Assembly: GCF_001458115.1 (NCBI RefSeq)
Contig: NZ_CZRP01000013.1
Location: forward strand, 558,001-622,000
DNA from: Gracilibacillus massiliensis
Lineage (GTDB): Bacteria; Bacillota; Bacilli; Bacillales; Amphibacillaceae
DNA: 64,000 nucleotides
Reading direction: 5' to 3'
Notes under the pieces: generated by a model
What the model was told of the DNA's origin: nothing
The model's database searches: none
The model's input: the letters and a program-made list of their open reading frames with translations, nothing else
Made by a program: the position numbers and the translations under genes
Part shown: positions 38,664 through 47,516 of the stretch, piece by piece
Layout of the letters: each line of letters begins with the position of its first letter
Position numbering within the stretch: the stretch's first letter is position 1

Positions 38664-39656
38664 CTATATTTCCCTCCTTAAACGATGACTACGTTCAATA
38701 AATTCTCTAATATTCGTGTTAAATAGAACTGCAATTAAAATAATGAACCCTTCAATTCCCATCTGCCAAAATGGTGAAACATTTATTAGTGGAAGACCAT
38801 TGCTCAAAACTCCTAAAAGAATTGCTCCGAGTAAAACACCTGTTACTTTTCCAACACCGCCAGCAATGCTAACACCACCTAAGATACAAGCGGCTATAAC
38901 TGTCAACTCATAGCCTGATGCTGTATCACCTTGCGCAGAAGCATATTTAGATACCCACAATACACCAGCCAAACCAGACAAACCACCCATCATTGTATAA
39001 ACAATCATCAAAATTTTAGTCTGATTGATTCCACTTACTTTAGCAGAGTCTGGATCACTTCCAACTGCATAGATTTGTCGCCCTGTAATCGTTGTATTCA
39101 CAAAATAATAGAAAAAGATGAAGATAAGAATTGCCACAAATACCAAAGTATTTATTCCGAGAATGGTACTCGTAGCGATATTTTTGAATGTGTCAGGCAT
39201 TTGATAAGCACTCACCCATTCACCTCCACTTGCCCAGAATGTCATTCCGCGAAATACATTCATTAAACCTAGTGAAGCAATGATTGGTAAAATGCCTACT
39301 TTTGAAACTAATAACCCTAACACTACTCCACAAACAGCTCCAATCACTATTCCTAACAAGATGGCTAATAATGGATGTAAACCTGGAAAAGCACTGACTG
39401 TTAATGCTGTTATCATACCTGACAAAGCTAGAGTTGCACCTATCGATAAATCAATGCCTCTTGTAATTAATACAAGCATCATTCCTAATGCTAGAATGCT
39501 TAATATTGCGGTATTTGTTAACAAATCTCGTATGTTTCCCATAGTTAGAAAGGCAGGATTAAGTAGTTGAATAACAATTGCCAATATAATAATAAACCCC
39601 AACAATCCTACTTCCCTGAACCTTGCTACTTTTTCTAAATTTAATTTTTGAAGCAT
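38664..39656 (-). CDS. CUT2 sugar ABC transporter permease (RbsC family)
   Basis: A 330-residue permease, the first of the pair. Marks are LVLITRGIDLSIGATLALSGMI, YAVGSDPDSAKVSGINQTKIL and ELTVIAACILGGVSIAGGVGKVTG. Its start overlaps the ATPase gene's stop by one base (TTAATG context), and AGGAGGTGA precedes it. Membrane partner of the 324-residue permease. Confidence 0.92.
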   Translation of the reverse strand: MLQKLNLEKVARFREVGLLGFIIILAIVIQLLNPAFLTMGNIRDLLTNTAILSILALGMMLVLITRGIDLSIGATLALSGMITALTVSAFPGLHPLLAILLGIVIGAVCGVVLGLLVSKVGILPIIASLGLMNVFRGMTFWASGGEWVSAYQMPDTFKNIATSTILGINTLVFVAILIFIFFYYFVNTTITGRQIYAVGSDPDSAKVSGINQTKILMIVYTMMGGLSGLAGVLWVSKYASAQGDTASGYELTVIAACILGGVSIAGGVGKVTGVLLGAILLGVLSNGLPLINVSPFWQMGIEGFIILIAVLFNTNIREFIERSHRLRREI

Positions 39657-41179
39657 TAACCTGTCACCTCCTGTTTCGCTGTGACATTATCTTTTGACAT
39701 AGCCGCTTCAAGAATAGCTTCTTGACTCGCTTCTTGTTGATCCATTATTCGTGTTAATCTCCCCTCACACATAACTGCAATTCTATCACTCAATCCCAGT
39801 ACCTCTGGCATTTCTGAAGAAACCATAATAATGCCATATCCTTGTTTCGCTAAATCTACTATTATCTGATAGATTGCTGATTTAGCACCAATGTCAACCC
39901 CTTTAGTCGGTTCATCAAAAATGATTACCTTAAGGTCGGTCGTTAATAATTTCGCTACCGACACTTTTTGCTGGTTACCACCTGACAAGGAATTAGCTAA
40001 ATGAAAAACGCTTGGAGTTTTTACATCTACTTTTTCTGCTAGCTCTTTAGATACTTCCCTTTCATTTTTTTCATTCAACCAACCATTATTAGATAGTTCA
40101 GTTAGAGATGCCAATGTAATATTTTGTTTAATCGACCATTGCATAATCAGACTTTGTGCCTGGCGATCTTCAGGTAAATAACCAATTCCAAGATCCATTG
40201 CACTTTTTGGCTGATTAATGAAAACCTGCTTGCCATCGAAAAATATCTTTCCTTCATCATAGGAATCAATTCCGAAAAGGGACTGACATAACTCACTCCT
40301 ACCGGCACCTACTAATCCAGTTAAACCTAGAATCTCTCCCTTTCGTAGTGAAAAGGAAATATCTTTAAATCGACCAATTTGTCCGAGATTTTCAATTCTT
40401 AATATTTCGTCTCCTATTTTTCCACTCTTAGTTGGAAATAGCTGTTTAATTTCTCGACCGACCATTGCAACGATTAAATCATTATTACTGATGTCATCAA
40501 CATCCCAAGTTCCAATATATTGAGAATCACGAAATACAGTAACACGGTCAGCTAACCGATACATGTCTTCAAAACGGTGCGAGATGAAAATAATCGATAC
40601 ACCGTCAGCTTTCAATCCCTCTGTAATCGCATACAATTCTTCACTTTCTCTGTGTGTCAACGCAGCAGTAGGTTCATCCATAATAATAATTTTAGCCTGT
40701 GCGGAAAGTGCTTTAGCAATTTCAACGATTTGTTGTTGCGCCACACTTAGTGATCCCATCTCTGTTTTAGGATCTAAATCAGAACCTAAACTTTGTAGCA
40801 AAGCTTTAGCATCAGCATGCATTTGCTTCCACTTAATCATGCGACTAGTAGGATTAATTTTTTCATGACCCATATAAATGTTTTCTGTAATACTTAAATC
40901 TGGATAATTGGTTACATGTTGATAAATTGCCGCAATTCCAAAACGTTGAGCAACTTTAGGGCCATTTATTTCGATTGATTCACCATTCAAATAAATTTCA
41001 CCCTCATTTGGTTGATGAACACCGGTAATTACTTTAATAAACGTTGATTTTCCAGCTCCGTTCTCCCCCATTAAGGCATGTATCTCACCTTTCTTTAATT
41101 GAAAGGAAACCTTATCTAAGGCTTTCACACCCGGAAATTCTTTTGTAATGTCCTTTAGTTCTAATATATAATCAGACAT
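39656..41179 (-). CDS. CUT2 sugar ABC transporter ATP-binding protein (RbsA/RhaT type)
   Basis: A 507-residue fused double ATPase. The first half has Walker A GENGAGKST (38-46), LSVAQQQIVEIAKAL and IIIMDEPTAALT. The second half has the degenerate Walker A GLVGAGRSE and the signature LSGGNQQKVSVAKLL with IIFDEPTKGVDIG, as in RbsA and MglA. It powers uptake through the two downstream permeases. GAGAGGTGG precedes the start. A TATAAT and a cre-like site lie just upstream, giving the transporter a possible internal promoter separate from the isomerase. Confidence 0.94.
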   Translation of the reverse strand: MSDYILELKDITKEFPGVKALDKVSFQLKKGEIHALMGENGAGKSTFIKVITGVHQPNEGEIYLNGESIEINGPKVAQRFGIAAIYQHVTNYPDLSITENIYMGHEKINPTSRMIKWKQMHADAKALLQSLGSDLDPKTEMGSLSVAQQQIVEIAKALSAQAKIIIMDEPTAALTHRESEELYAITEGLKADGVSIIFISHRFEDMYRLADRVTVFRDSQYIGTWDVDDISNNDLIVAMVGREIKQLFPTKSGKIGDEILRIENLGQIGRFKDISFSLRKGEILGLTGLVGAGRSELCQSLFGIDSYDEGKIFFDGKQVFINQPKSAMDLGIGYLPEDRQAQSLIMQWSIKQNITLASLTELSNNGWLNEKNEREVSKELAEKVDVKTPSVFHLANSLSGGNQQKVSVAKLLTTDLKVIIFDEPTKGVDIGAKSAIYQIIVDLAKQGYGIIMVSSEMPEVLGLSDRIAVMCEGRLTRIMDQQEASQEAILEAAMSKDNVTAKQEVTG

Positions 41180-41195
41180 TTTACCACCTCTCTCT

Positions 41196-41218
41196 TGTAT
41201 CCGGTTACATGTATTATA
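41196..41218 (-). promoter_or_regulatory. Promoter -10 with overlapping cre-like site before the CUT2 ATPase gene
   Basis: On the minus strand TATAAT (41213-41218) is followed after 3 nt by TGTAACCGGATACA (41196-41209), a good fit to the cre consensus. No convincing -35 is found, which suggests an activator. The rest of the 194-bp gap after the isomerase stop is AT-rich. Confidence 0.5.
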
Positions 41219-41372
41219 AGAAATATTTATATTGAAAAGTAGGAGACATATTTCTGATATGGGGGAAGAATTTCGGATATTTCTATTTAAATGAAACTAT
41301 CTGAGTATTTTCAACTTTATATGTGAACAATCTAGTAAGTTTTTCATATATTTAACTTGAAATTTTTGTAAT

Positions 41373-42875
41373 TTAAATAATAACTGTTTTTATCCCCAAT
41401 AAATCTCCAACTTTTTTAAACAAATTCGCATTATTCCCTATAGACATTGCGCAATGATGTGTTGGTGCTTCTTCAAACCATCTTTCAAAATAGCTATCTG
41501 GATCTGTATTAAATCTCACATGTGTCTGCGTGTTTCCTATTTTCATTGTTTCTCCATCAGTTGCTTCACCTTCACTAATAATCAACTTTAATTTTCCATC
41601 ACCTGTTTGTGTCAGTCCGAGGGTTGTAACAGGACCAGATTTAACTTTTGCCTCTACCGAAACACCACTTCCTTGTTTGCCATGATAGAGTCCCATACTT
41701 CTTAAAATCGGTTTGCCATTAGAGATTTCCAAATGAAAAGGACCATCATGTCCTAATAAAATGGTTTCATTTACATAGTCTGTTGTGACAATTTCACAAA
41801 AACTTCCGCCAACTCCGAGAACATCGCATATTTTCATTGCAATATTTGTTTTTATATCACCTTCACCAGCTGCAGGAACATGCTGAGCGGTAAGCAGAGA
41901 ATTGCCTAAAATAAATCCGCTTTGCAGCTTTTCATATGCATTTCCAGGAGCTCCATGATAATAATAAGTAAACCCATCCAAGTTTCTTTCTTTTATCAAC
42001 TTTTCTTGAGCAGCTGCTACATGGTATGCCCAAGTCAAAGCTTCCTTAGTTGGTTTTTTCGCAAGTTGTTCTGAAGGTGAACCTTCACTAATTGAAAACA
42101 TTTCCAATGTTTGTCTTTCTTTTCGGTTAATATCATTTTCTTTAATGGTAGGTAAAATCTCATCAAGGTCACACATTTCTAATACATCCACTTGAATGCC
42201 TGTTTGTGCCTGTATCATGGTGAAATCGCTATATAAATCAAGCATTCCATTATAGGTATTTCCTAAAAAGCCAAATTTAGCATTACTAAGTACATTTTTT
42301 ACATGAGCTGCTTGAATCCATTCTCTAATTTCTGTCCAGGCTCGTATTGCCTTTGGATCATCTTTTGTAACCTCATTTGCAACAGACATTTCCGGTGATT
42401 TCTCAAGACCTAGCAATCCACTAACTACTTTATATTCAATGCCAGAACGGTTAAGGGCATTGGCGAATTCTGGAACAGGACAAGCTCCGCAATGAGCTAA
42501 CCATTCTCCTGTATTTGTTTCTTTGTAGTTTAATTGTTTACTCGGCTGAAGATTTAGCATAACCACTTTTGCATTGGAACGTTGATGAATCGGCAAAATC
42601 ATAGAACTAGTTGCATAGGTTGCCGCATGCACAAATATAATATCTACACTGTTTTCATTGAAATAATTACCAGCATCTCTTCCTTTCTCTTCTGAGTCAA
42701 TTAACCCATAATTAAATATTTCACCCCATTCACTCATTTTACTTTCAATAAATTTACCATATCCCTCCAACCTTTTCTTTAACCCTGGAAATTGCCCCCA
42801 ATAGGCTTTTAACCCTGTTGAGTAAAGACCTATCTTTGGTTTATCATACTTTTTTAAAGTGTTTAACGGATTCAA
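41373..42875 (-). CDS. L-arabinose/L-fucose isomerase-family protein (divergent)
   Basis: About 500 residues, of the AraA/FucI fold that isomerises aldoses to ketoses with a divalent metal. Candidate metal ligands, numbered from the TTG start, are Glu338 in AAGEGDIKT, Glu361 in GSFCEIVTTDY, His376 in LLGHDGPF and His473/474 in APTHHCAMS. These line up by eye with the Glu/Glu/His/His set of AraA, but the rest is far from canonical AraA. The ATG at 42881 touches GGAGG with no spacing; TTG 42875 is 6 nt away and is preferred. It heads the CUT2 operon, so it probably isomerises the imported sugar, possibly rhamnose, fucose or arabinose. Confidence 0.82.
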   Translation of the reverse strand: MNPLNTLKKYDKPKIGLYSTGLKAYWGQFPGLKKRLEGYGKFIESKMSEWGEIFNYGLIDSEEKGRDAGNYFNENSVDIIFVHAATYATSSMILPIHQRSNAKVVMLNLQPSKQLNYKETNTGEWLAHCGACPVPEFANALNRSGIEYKVVSGLLGLEKSPEMSVANEVTKDDPKAIRAWTEIREWIQAAHVKNVLSNAKFGFLGNTYNGMLDLYSDFTMIQAQTGIQVDVLEMCDLDEILPTIKENDINRKERQTLEMFSISEGSPSEQLAKKPTKEALTWAYHVAAAQEKLIKERNLDGFTYYYHGAPGNAYEKLQSGFILGNSLLTAQHVPAAGEGDIKTNIAMKICDVLGVGGSFCEIVTTDYVNETILLGHDGPFHLEISNGKPILRSMGLYHGKQGSGVSVEAKVKSGPVTTLGLTQTGDGKLKLIISEGEATDGETMKIGNTQTHVRFNTDPDSYFERWFEEAPTHHCAMSIGNNANLFKKVGDLLGIKTVII

Positions 42876-42908
42876 TGTCATCCTCCTAACTTATTAATTC
42901 ACCTTAAT

Positions 42909-42922
42909 TGTATACGGTTTCA
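42909..42922 (-). promoter_or_regulatory. Candidate cre (CcpA) site upstream of the isomerase
   Basis: The minus strand reads TGAAACCGTATACA, matching the cre consensus closely (TG.AA.CG....CA). It lies about 35 bp upstream of the isomerase start codon, where CcpA would block transcription. Confidence 0.55.
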
Positions 42923-42981
42923 CTATGAATAACATCGAGTTATATTGAGAAAAAATAATAGTATCTTGGTATAATGAATTG

Positions 42982-43086
42982 CATAAAGTGAGACTTTGAT
43001 CAGTGGGGGTATTAGAGACGATTAGCGCTGTGATAAAGAGAGACTTCAATCAGTGGAAGTATTACGGACGATTTCACCGTTATAAC
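42982..43086 (+). repeat. Tandem 50-bp repeat, two units plus a partial third
   Basis: Units 42982-43031 and 43032-43081 align without gaps at 36 of 50 positions. Shared blocks include ATAAAG, GAGACTT, ATCAGTGG, GTATTA and GACGATT. A short ATAA continues the pattern. The repeat lies between isomerase and AraC regulator, just upstream of the latter's ribosome-binding site. A decayed relative occurs at 18205-18301. Its role is unknown. Confidence 0.75.
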
Positions 43087-43109
43087 TAAAAAACGAAAGG
43101 AGAAATATT

Positions 43110-43973
43110 ATGGGAGCTTGGATTGATAACGGATCTTTTGATTGGACAGAAGATTCCTTAAGAATGACGCTAAACCCATCAAAACATACTGTGAATTCAT
43201 ATTTACACATTCAAGAAATTGGTCACTTTAAAGCATATTCTTCTTATTATACTGAAAGACATAACGTTGAATCCTACTTAATTATATTTACCGTAAAAGG
43301 AGAAGGGAAACTTTATTATCAAAATGAAGAATTCATCTTAGAACCCTATACTTTAAGTTTTATAGATTGTAGAAATTATCAATTTTACAAAACTAGTAAA
43401 GAATTATGGGAATTTTACTGGGTTCATATCAATGGTAAACAGGTAGAGGATTATTATTTGGATTTTTCACAAGATGCTCATATATGTACGTCCGTGAAAG
43501 ATGATACAGCTAAAAATATTATCCAAACAATAATAGCTTTACAAAAACATAAGACCCGAACTCTTGAAATAATAACTGCGAGGGAAATTATGAATCTTTT
43601 GACACTATTATTGGTTGAAAAAAATCGTTCGAAATATCATGACGAAGCAGAAATACCATCCTATATTTTTGATATTCAATCGTACCTAGAAGAGAATTAT
43701 AAAAAAAGAATCACATTGGATGATCTCTCGAAAATATGTAAATTAAACAAATATCAAATAGTAAAAAACTTCAAAACATCAGTAGGTATTTCTCCGATCG
43801 AGTATTTGATTGAAACAAGAATTAATAAATCAAAGGATCTATTAAAATATACGAATTTATCCATAAATGAAATTGCATTCGAAATTGGGATTGACAATGT
43901 TACCCATTTCATTAATTTATTTAAGAAAAGAGTAGGCACTACACCACTGAAATTTCGGAAAAGCTGGAAATAA
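43110..43973 (+). CDS. AraC-family transcriptional regulator with cupin-like sensor
   Basis: A 287-residue regulator. The N-terminal half looks like the AraC ligand-binding cupin (VESYLIIFTVKGEGKLYYQNEEFILEPYTLSFID). The C-terminal half has two helix-turn-helix motifs (ITLDDLSKICKLNKYQIVKNFKTSVG and INEIAFEIGIDNVTHFINLFKKRVG). GAAAGGAG lies before the ATG. It is divergent from the isomerase/CUT2 operon and next to the three-component sensor, so two regulators may meet at that operon. Confidence 0.9.
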   Translation: MGAWIDNGSFDWTEDSLRMTLNPSKHTVNSYLHIQEIGHFKAYSSYYTERHNVESYLIIFTVKGEGKLYYQNEEFILEPYTLSFIDCRNYQFYKTSKELWEFYWVHINGKQVEDYYLDFSQDAHICTSVKDDTAKNIIQTIIALQKHKTRTLEIITAREIMNLLTLLLVEKNRSKYHDEAEIPSYIFDIQSYLEENYKKRITLDDLSKICKLNKYQIVKNFKTSVGISPIEYLIETRINKSKDLLKYTNLSINEIAFEIGIDNVTHFINLFKKRVGTTPLKFRKSWK

Positions 43974-44074
43974 TCATATTTCTTCACCCTTAAAAAATTA
44001 ACATTCGCACCTTCTTTTAACAAATGTTGAAACTTACTTTAACCTTGTAAATTCTAAATTTTCCATTCAAACGC

Positions 44075-44108
44075 AAAAAAAGTATGAAGGTTGATGCCTT
44101 CATACTTT
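44075..44108 (-). terminator. Terminator after the second YesN-type regulator
   Basis: GTATGAAGG (44082-44090) pairs with CCTTCATAC (44097-44105), and the minus strand runs into TTTTTTT. The regulator's stop codon is inside the stem. Confidence 0.9.
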
Positions 44109-45731
44109 CATATTTAAAGTCACTTTATACCTAGAAGGGGTCTCACCGTAATACTGTTTGAATAACTTACTAAAATATTTTGTATCATGATAACCTACTT
44201 TTTCTGTAATTTCAGATATTTTAAAGTGTTCTTCCTTCAACAATCGTCTTGCCTCTTTCATTCGTTGTCTAGTCACAAATTCATGAACCGTTTCTCCGGT
44301 ATCACTTTTAAATTGTTGACAAAAGTATGTGGGGTTCATATATACATGGTCCGCTATACGATCAATAGTAATTTGTTGATCCAGATTTTTTATCACCCAT
44401 TTTTTCGCCTTTTCAACTTGATTTTCATGGTCTGATATTTTTGATAACTCGGAAATTTCCATTAAACGGTCCATCCAATTCCATACCTCTATTTTCAACT
44501 CTGGCAAACTCGTTATATTTTCCATTACAGAGAAAACATCTTGAAATGCTTCACTGCTTAAACCGATCGTATATGAGTTTAGTTCACTCCACACTTTAAC
44601 AGCTAACAAATGGAGTGCTTTCTCTATATCCATCGGATGTTTATACGCACTTATGGTTTTTAAATAGATTGTTAAATGTTTTTGAACTTGATCACGTTCA
44701 GTATGATGGAGTGCAAGCACAATTTGATCAATTTGGTGAACTATCTGTGGGTCTTGAACAAATGTTTTATGATTTGTTATTGTTGCTACATTATTCGCAG
44801 TAATAATTTGATTACCGCCATCGAAAATCCGAAATTTAATCGCTGTTTTTAATTGAACTTTTAAGGATTGTAATAGAGGCAATTGGTCAAACGGGTCACT
44901 CATTGCTAACGTACAACTAAACATTGTAAATTGTCTAATATTGCTTAATAATCGAGTAGCAAATGTTTGAGCTTGTGAATCGAAATCTATTAATTGATTA
45001 GAATGTAACATTACCCACCAAGAACTTTTATTCTCTATCCATTTCCAACCAAATCCTAAGTGTCTATTTTTTCTTTCCTGAAGCATTTCATCCATAATAT
45101 TTCCAATAGCAAAAATCCAATTGTCCCACTCTTGATCACTATATTTTTTTCTTTTATTACCTCTTTGATCTATGCATACGTAAAATGAAAGGTAATAACC
45201 TTTAGGAAATTCTTTCGTCCAATCAATCTGAGATATATCCTGTTTTTGATCATTAGTGATTTCTTGTAACAACTGAATTTGTTTTAAATAGTTACTCTGT
45301 TCCGCATCTTTAGTTATCTCTCTGAGCTTTTTGTTTTCCATTCTTTTTTTCATTATTTTATCTCGAAACATCAAAAGCTGGGAGCGAAACTCACTGCGAT
45401 CAATCGGTTTTATAAGATAATCACTTGCACCTTCACGTATGGCAGTTTGCAAAAATTTAAAATCATCAAACCCGCTTATGACAACCGACAAAAACGAATG
45501 CTTTTGTTTTAATTTTTTAATTAACGTTAATCCATCCATTTCTGGCATTTTAACATCGGTTATTAACAAATCAAAAGATGTATCCTTTGTTTCTATTGCA
45601 TTTAAACATTCTATCCCATCGCTAAAACTACCAATCACCTCAAAATCTTCATTCGCTTGTAGAACTTGCCTCTCTATACCTCTTCGTAATCTTGGTTCAT
45701 CATCAACTATCAATATATTAATTTTGTGCAA
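44100..45731 (-). CDS. YesN-type response regulator of the three-component sensor
   Basis: A 543-residue regulator. The receiver domain has VDDEPRLRRGIERQ, phospho-acceptor Asp59 in LLITDVKMPE and Lys in DYLIKPIDRSE. An unassigned middle region precedes the C-terminal AraC domain (ITIDRIADHVYMNPTYFCQQFKSDTG and ISEITEKVGYHDTKYFSKLFKQY). The start codon is TTG, directly after the kinase's TAA and 6 nt from GGGGTG, so translation is coupled. The likely target is the isomerase/CUT2 operon on its left, whose promoter lacks a -35. Confidence 0.9.
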   Translation of the reverse strand: MHKINILIVDDEPRLRRGIERQVLQANEDFEVIGSFSDGIECLNAIETKDTSFDLLITDVKMPEMDGLTLIKKLKQKHSFLSVVISGFDDFKFLQTAIREGASDYLIKPIDRSEFRSQLLMFRDKIMKKRMENKKLREITKDAEQSNYLKQIQLLQEITNDQKQDISQIDWTKEFPKGYYLSFYVCIDQRGNKRKKYSDQEWDNWIFAIGNIMDEMLQERKNRHLGFGWKWIENKSSWWVMLHSNQLIDFDSQAQTFATRLLSNIRQFTMFSCTLAMSDPFDQLPLLQSLKVQLKTAIKFRIFDGGNQIITANNVATITNHKTFVQDPQIVHQIDQIVLALHHTERDQVQKHLTIYLKTISAYKHPMDIEKALHLLAVKVWSELNSYTIGLSSEAFQDVFSVMENITSLPELKIEVWNWMDRLMEISELSKISDHENQVEKAKKWVIKNLDQQITIDRIADHVYMNPTYFCQQFKSDTGETVHEFVTRQRMKEARRLLKEEHFKISEITEKVGYHDTKYFSKLFKQYYGETPSRYKVTLNMKV

Positions 45732-47516
45732 TTAGGACACCCCTTTTTTTCTATCATCGTCTAATGGTAAATGTAAAACGACAGTTGTGCCTTTTCCCTC
45801 ATGACTATTTACCGCTAAACCATATGAATCTCCATACATCATCTTTATACGTGCATGAACATTTAATAAGCCAAACTGGGACATTCGTTTCATTGGATTT
45901 TGATCTAATGTTAGATGAATTTGTTTTAGCTCAGCTTCAGTCATACCCGGTCCGTTGTCTTTTATTCTTATTTCTAATTCATCCAATTCATTCACAATGA
46001 TCGTTACTTCAATATGGATTTTTATTGACTGTTCTAAACCATATTTGATAGCATTTTCAATCACAGGTTGCAGTATGAATTTGGGTATGACATATTCATC
46101 AGCATCCACATCTGTTTCAATAAAAAATTCTATTCGGTCTTCAAAGCGAAAGCGTTGTATGGTCAAATAATCTTTTGTATGGCTTAATTCTTTATGAATG
46201 GATACAGTTTTCTCTTTATTATTGATAGAATAGCGTAACATTCTCCCTAAAATGGTTACCATTTCTACTACTTCGTCTTTTTCTTCTTCCTCTACCGCAT
46301 ATGCTATCGTTTCTAGAGTGTTATACATAAAATGAGGGTTGATTTGTGACTGCAAAGCATAAAGTTCAGCATCTTTTTGTTTCAATTCAATTTGATAATT
46401 TTCTCTAATTAAATATTCAATTTCTTGTATCATTGAATTAAAGCTTTTAGCAAGTATTCCAATTTCATCTTTCTTATCCATTGGTAAATCAACTTTAAAA
46501 TCCCCTTTTTCTACACGCTTCATTAAAACAGTTAATTTTTTTAATGGATTAGAAACATTCCAAGCTAATAAAACGGATATAATCGTACTTAAAACTACAA
46601 TTATAATAAAAACAATAATCGTTCCATTTCGAACAAGGTTAGTGTCTTCCATTAATTCACGAAGCGGTATCTTATGAAAAGAATACCAATTAACAGAGGG
46701 GAACTTATAACTACTTATTAAATCATTCTCCAGCCAATTGGTTGTTCTAAAGCTCCCATTAACTTTAGGATATTGCGAGAATTTGGTATCTATTTCACCT
46801 ATTTTATCTGAATCACTGTGATAGATTATATTTCCGCTTCCATTCGTTAACCAAATAGATGGATCACGGTCTGCGGTCAAGCCTTTCATTGCTCTTTCAA
46901 TAAAATCTAATCGTATAGCAATAAACATAGTACCTAAATTTTCTTGGTTTTCATAATCTCGTAACTCTCTCATCATAAGTAAAAATGGAGGATTATTTTC
47001 AAACTTTAAGTCTGTTTGGTTTGGTAATATAAAATCTGTACCACCATTCAAGTCAAAGGTATCTCCCAGAAAGGAAGAAAATTCTTCAGTCTGAAATCCT
47101 GTCTCTGTTTTATTTGTACTTTGAAAAAGCCGATTATTGCTTAATATGAAAACACCTAAAATATCTGAGTTTCCATTTGTCATATACATTCTTGATAATG
47201 CATTATTTACTAAAAATTCGTCCCGAAACAAAGCAGAATTATTTTGATAGGCATCTTTCCTTAACACTTCGATCACGTCAGAAGAGTTATATAAAGAGTC
47301 TGGCAAGGAACGATAGTCATTTAGTTGATTGTTTATATTGATATTTGCCTGTTCTAGTAGTTTTGGTATATACTCTCCCACTTGGTTTTCTATAGACAAA
47401 GTGTATTGCTTATATGCAATATAACCCAATATGGATACGGGTATAACCGTTAATATAATGTACGTTATCATTAATTTAGACATTAATTTACTATTACGAA
47501 AATATTTAAAAATCAT
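45732..47516 (-). CDS. YesM-type sensor histidine kinase of the three-component sensor
   Basis: A 594-residue membrane kinase. Membrane segments lie at about 12-34 and 293-313, with an extracellular sensor domain between them and a HAMP linker (NPLKKLTVLMKRVEKGDFK). The phospho-acceptor His395 is in ALQSQINPHFMYNTLE. The ATPase part shows ENAIKYGLEQS, IKDNGPGM and FGLLNVHARI. Its first 11 bases overlap the end of the sugar-binding lipoprotein gene and its stop abuts the regulator. By analogy with XylFII-LytS-YesN of Clostridium, the extracellular part probably contacts that binding protein. Confidence 0.92.
   Translation of the reverse strand: MIFKYFRNSKLMSKLMITYIILTVIPVSILGYIAYKQYTLSIENQVGEYIPKLLEQANININNQLNDYRSLPDSLYNSSDVIEVLRKDAYQNNSALFRDEFLVNNALSRMYMTNGNSDILGVFILSNNRLFQSTNKTETGFQTEEFSSFLGDTFDLNGGTDFILPNQTDLKFENNPPFLLMMRELRDYENQENLGTMFIAIRLDFIERAMKGLTADRDPSIWLTNGSGNIIYHSDSDKIGEIDTKFSQYPKVNGSFRTTNWLENDLISSYKFPSVNWYSFHKIPLRELMEDTNLVRNGTIIVFIIIVVLSTIISVLLAWNVSNPLKKLTVLMKRVEKGDFKVDLPMDKKDEIGILAKSFNSMIQEIEYLIRENYQIELKQKDAELYALQSQINPHFMYNTLETIAYAVEEEEKDEVVEMVTILGRMLRYSINNKEKTVSIHKELSHTKDYLTIQRFRFEDRIEFFIETDVDADEYVIPKFILQPVIENAIKYGLEQSIKIHIEVTIIVNELDELEIRIKDNGPGMTEAELKQIHLTLDQNPMKRMSQFGLLNVHARIKMMYGDSYGLAVNSHEGKGTTVVLHLPLDDDRKKGVS

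Noticed and set aside
36533..41179. AI-2 (Lsr) uptake system
   Set aside because: The binding proteins resemble LsrB at their C-termini, but no lsrK, lsrF, lsrG or lsrR is present and an aldose isomerase heads the operon; sugar transport is simpler.
42982..43086. CRISPR array
   Set aside because: The 50-bp units abut directly with no spacers, there are only two, and no cas genes are nearby.
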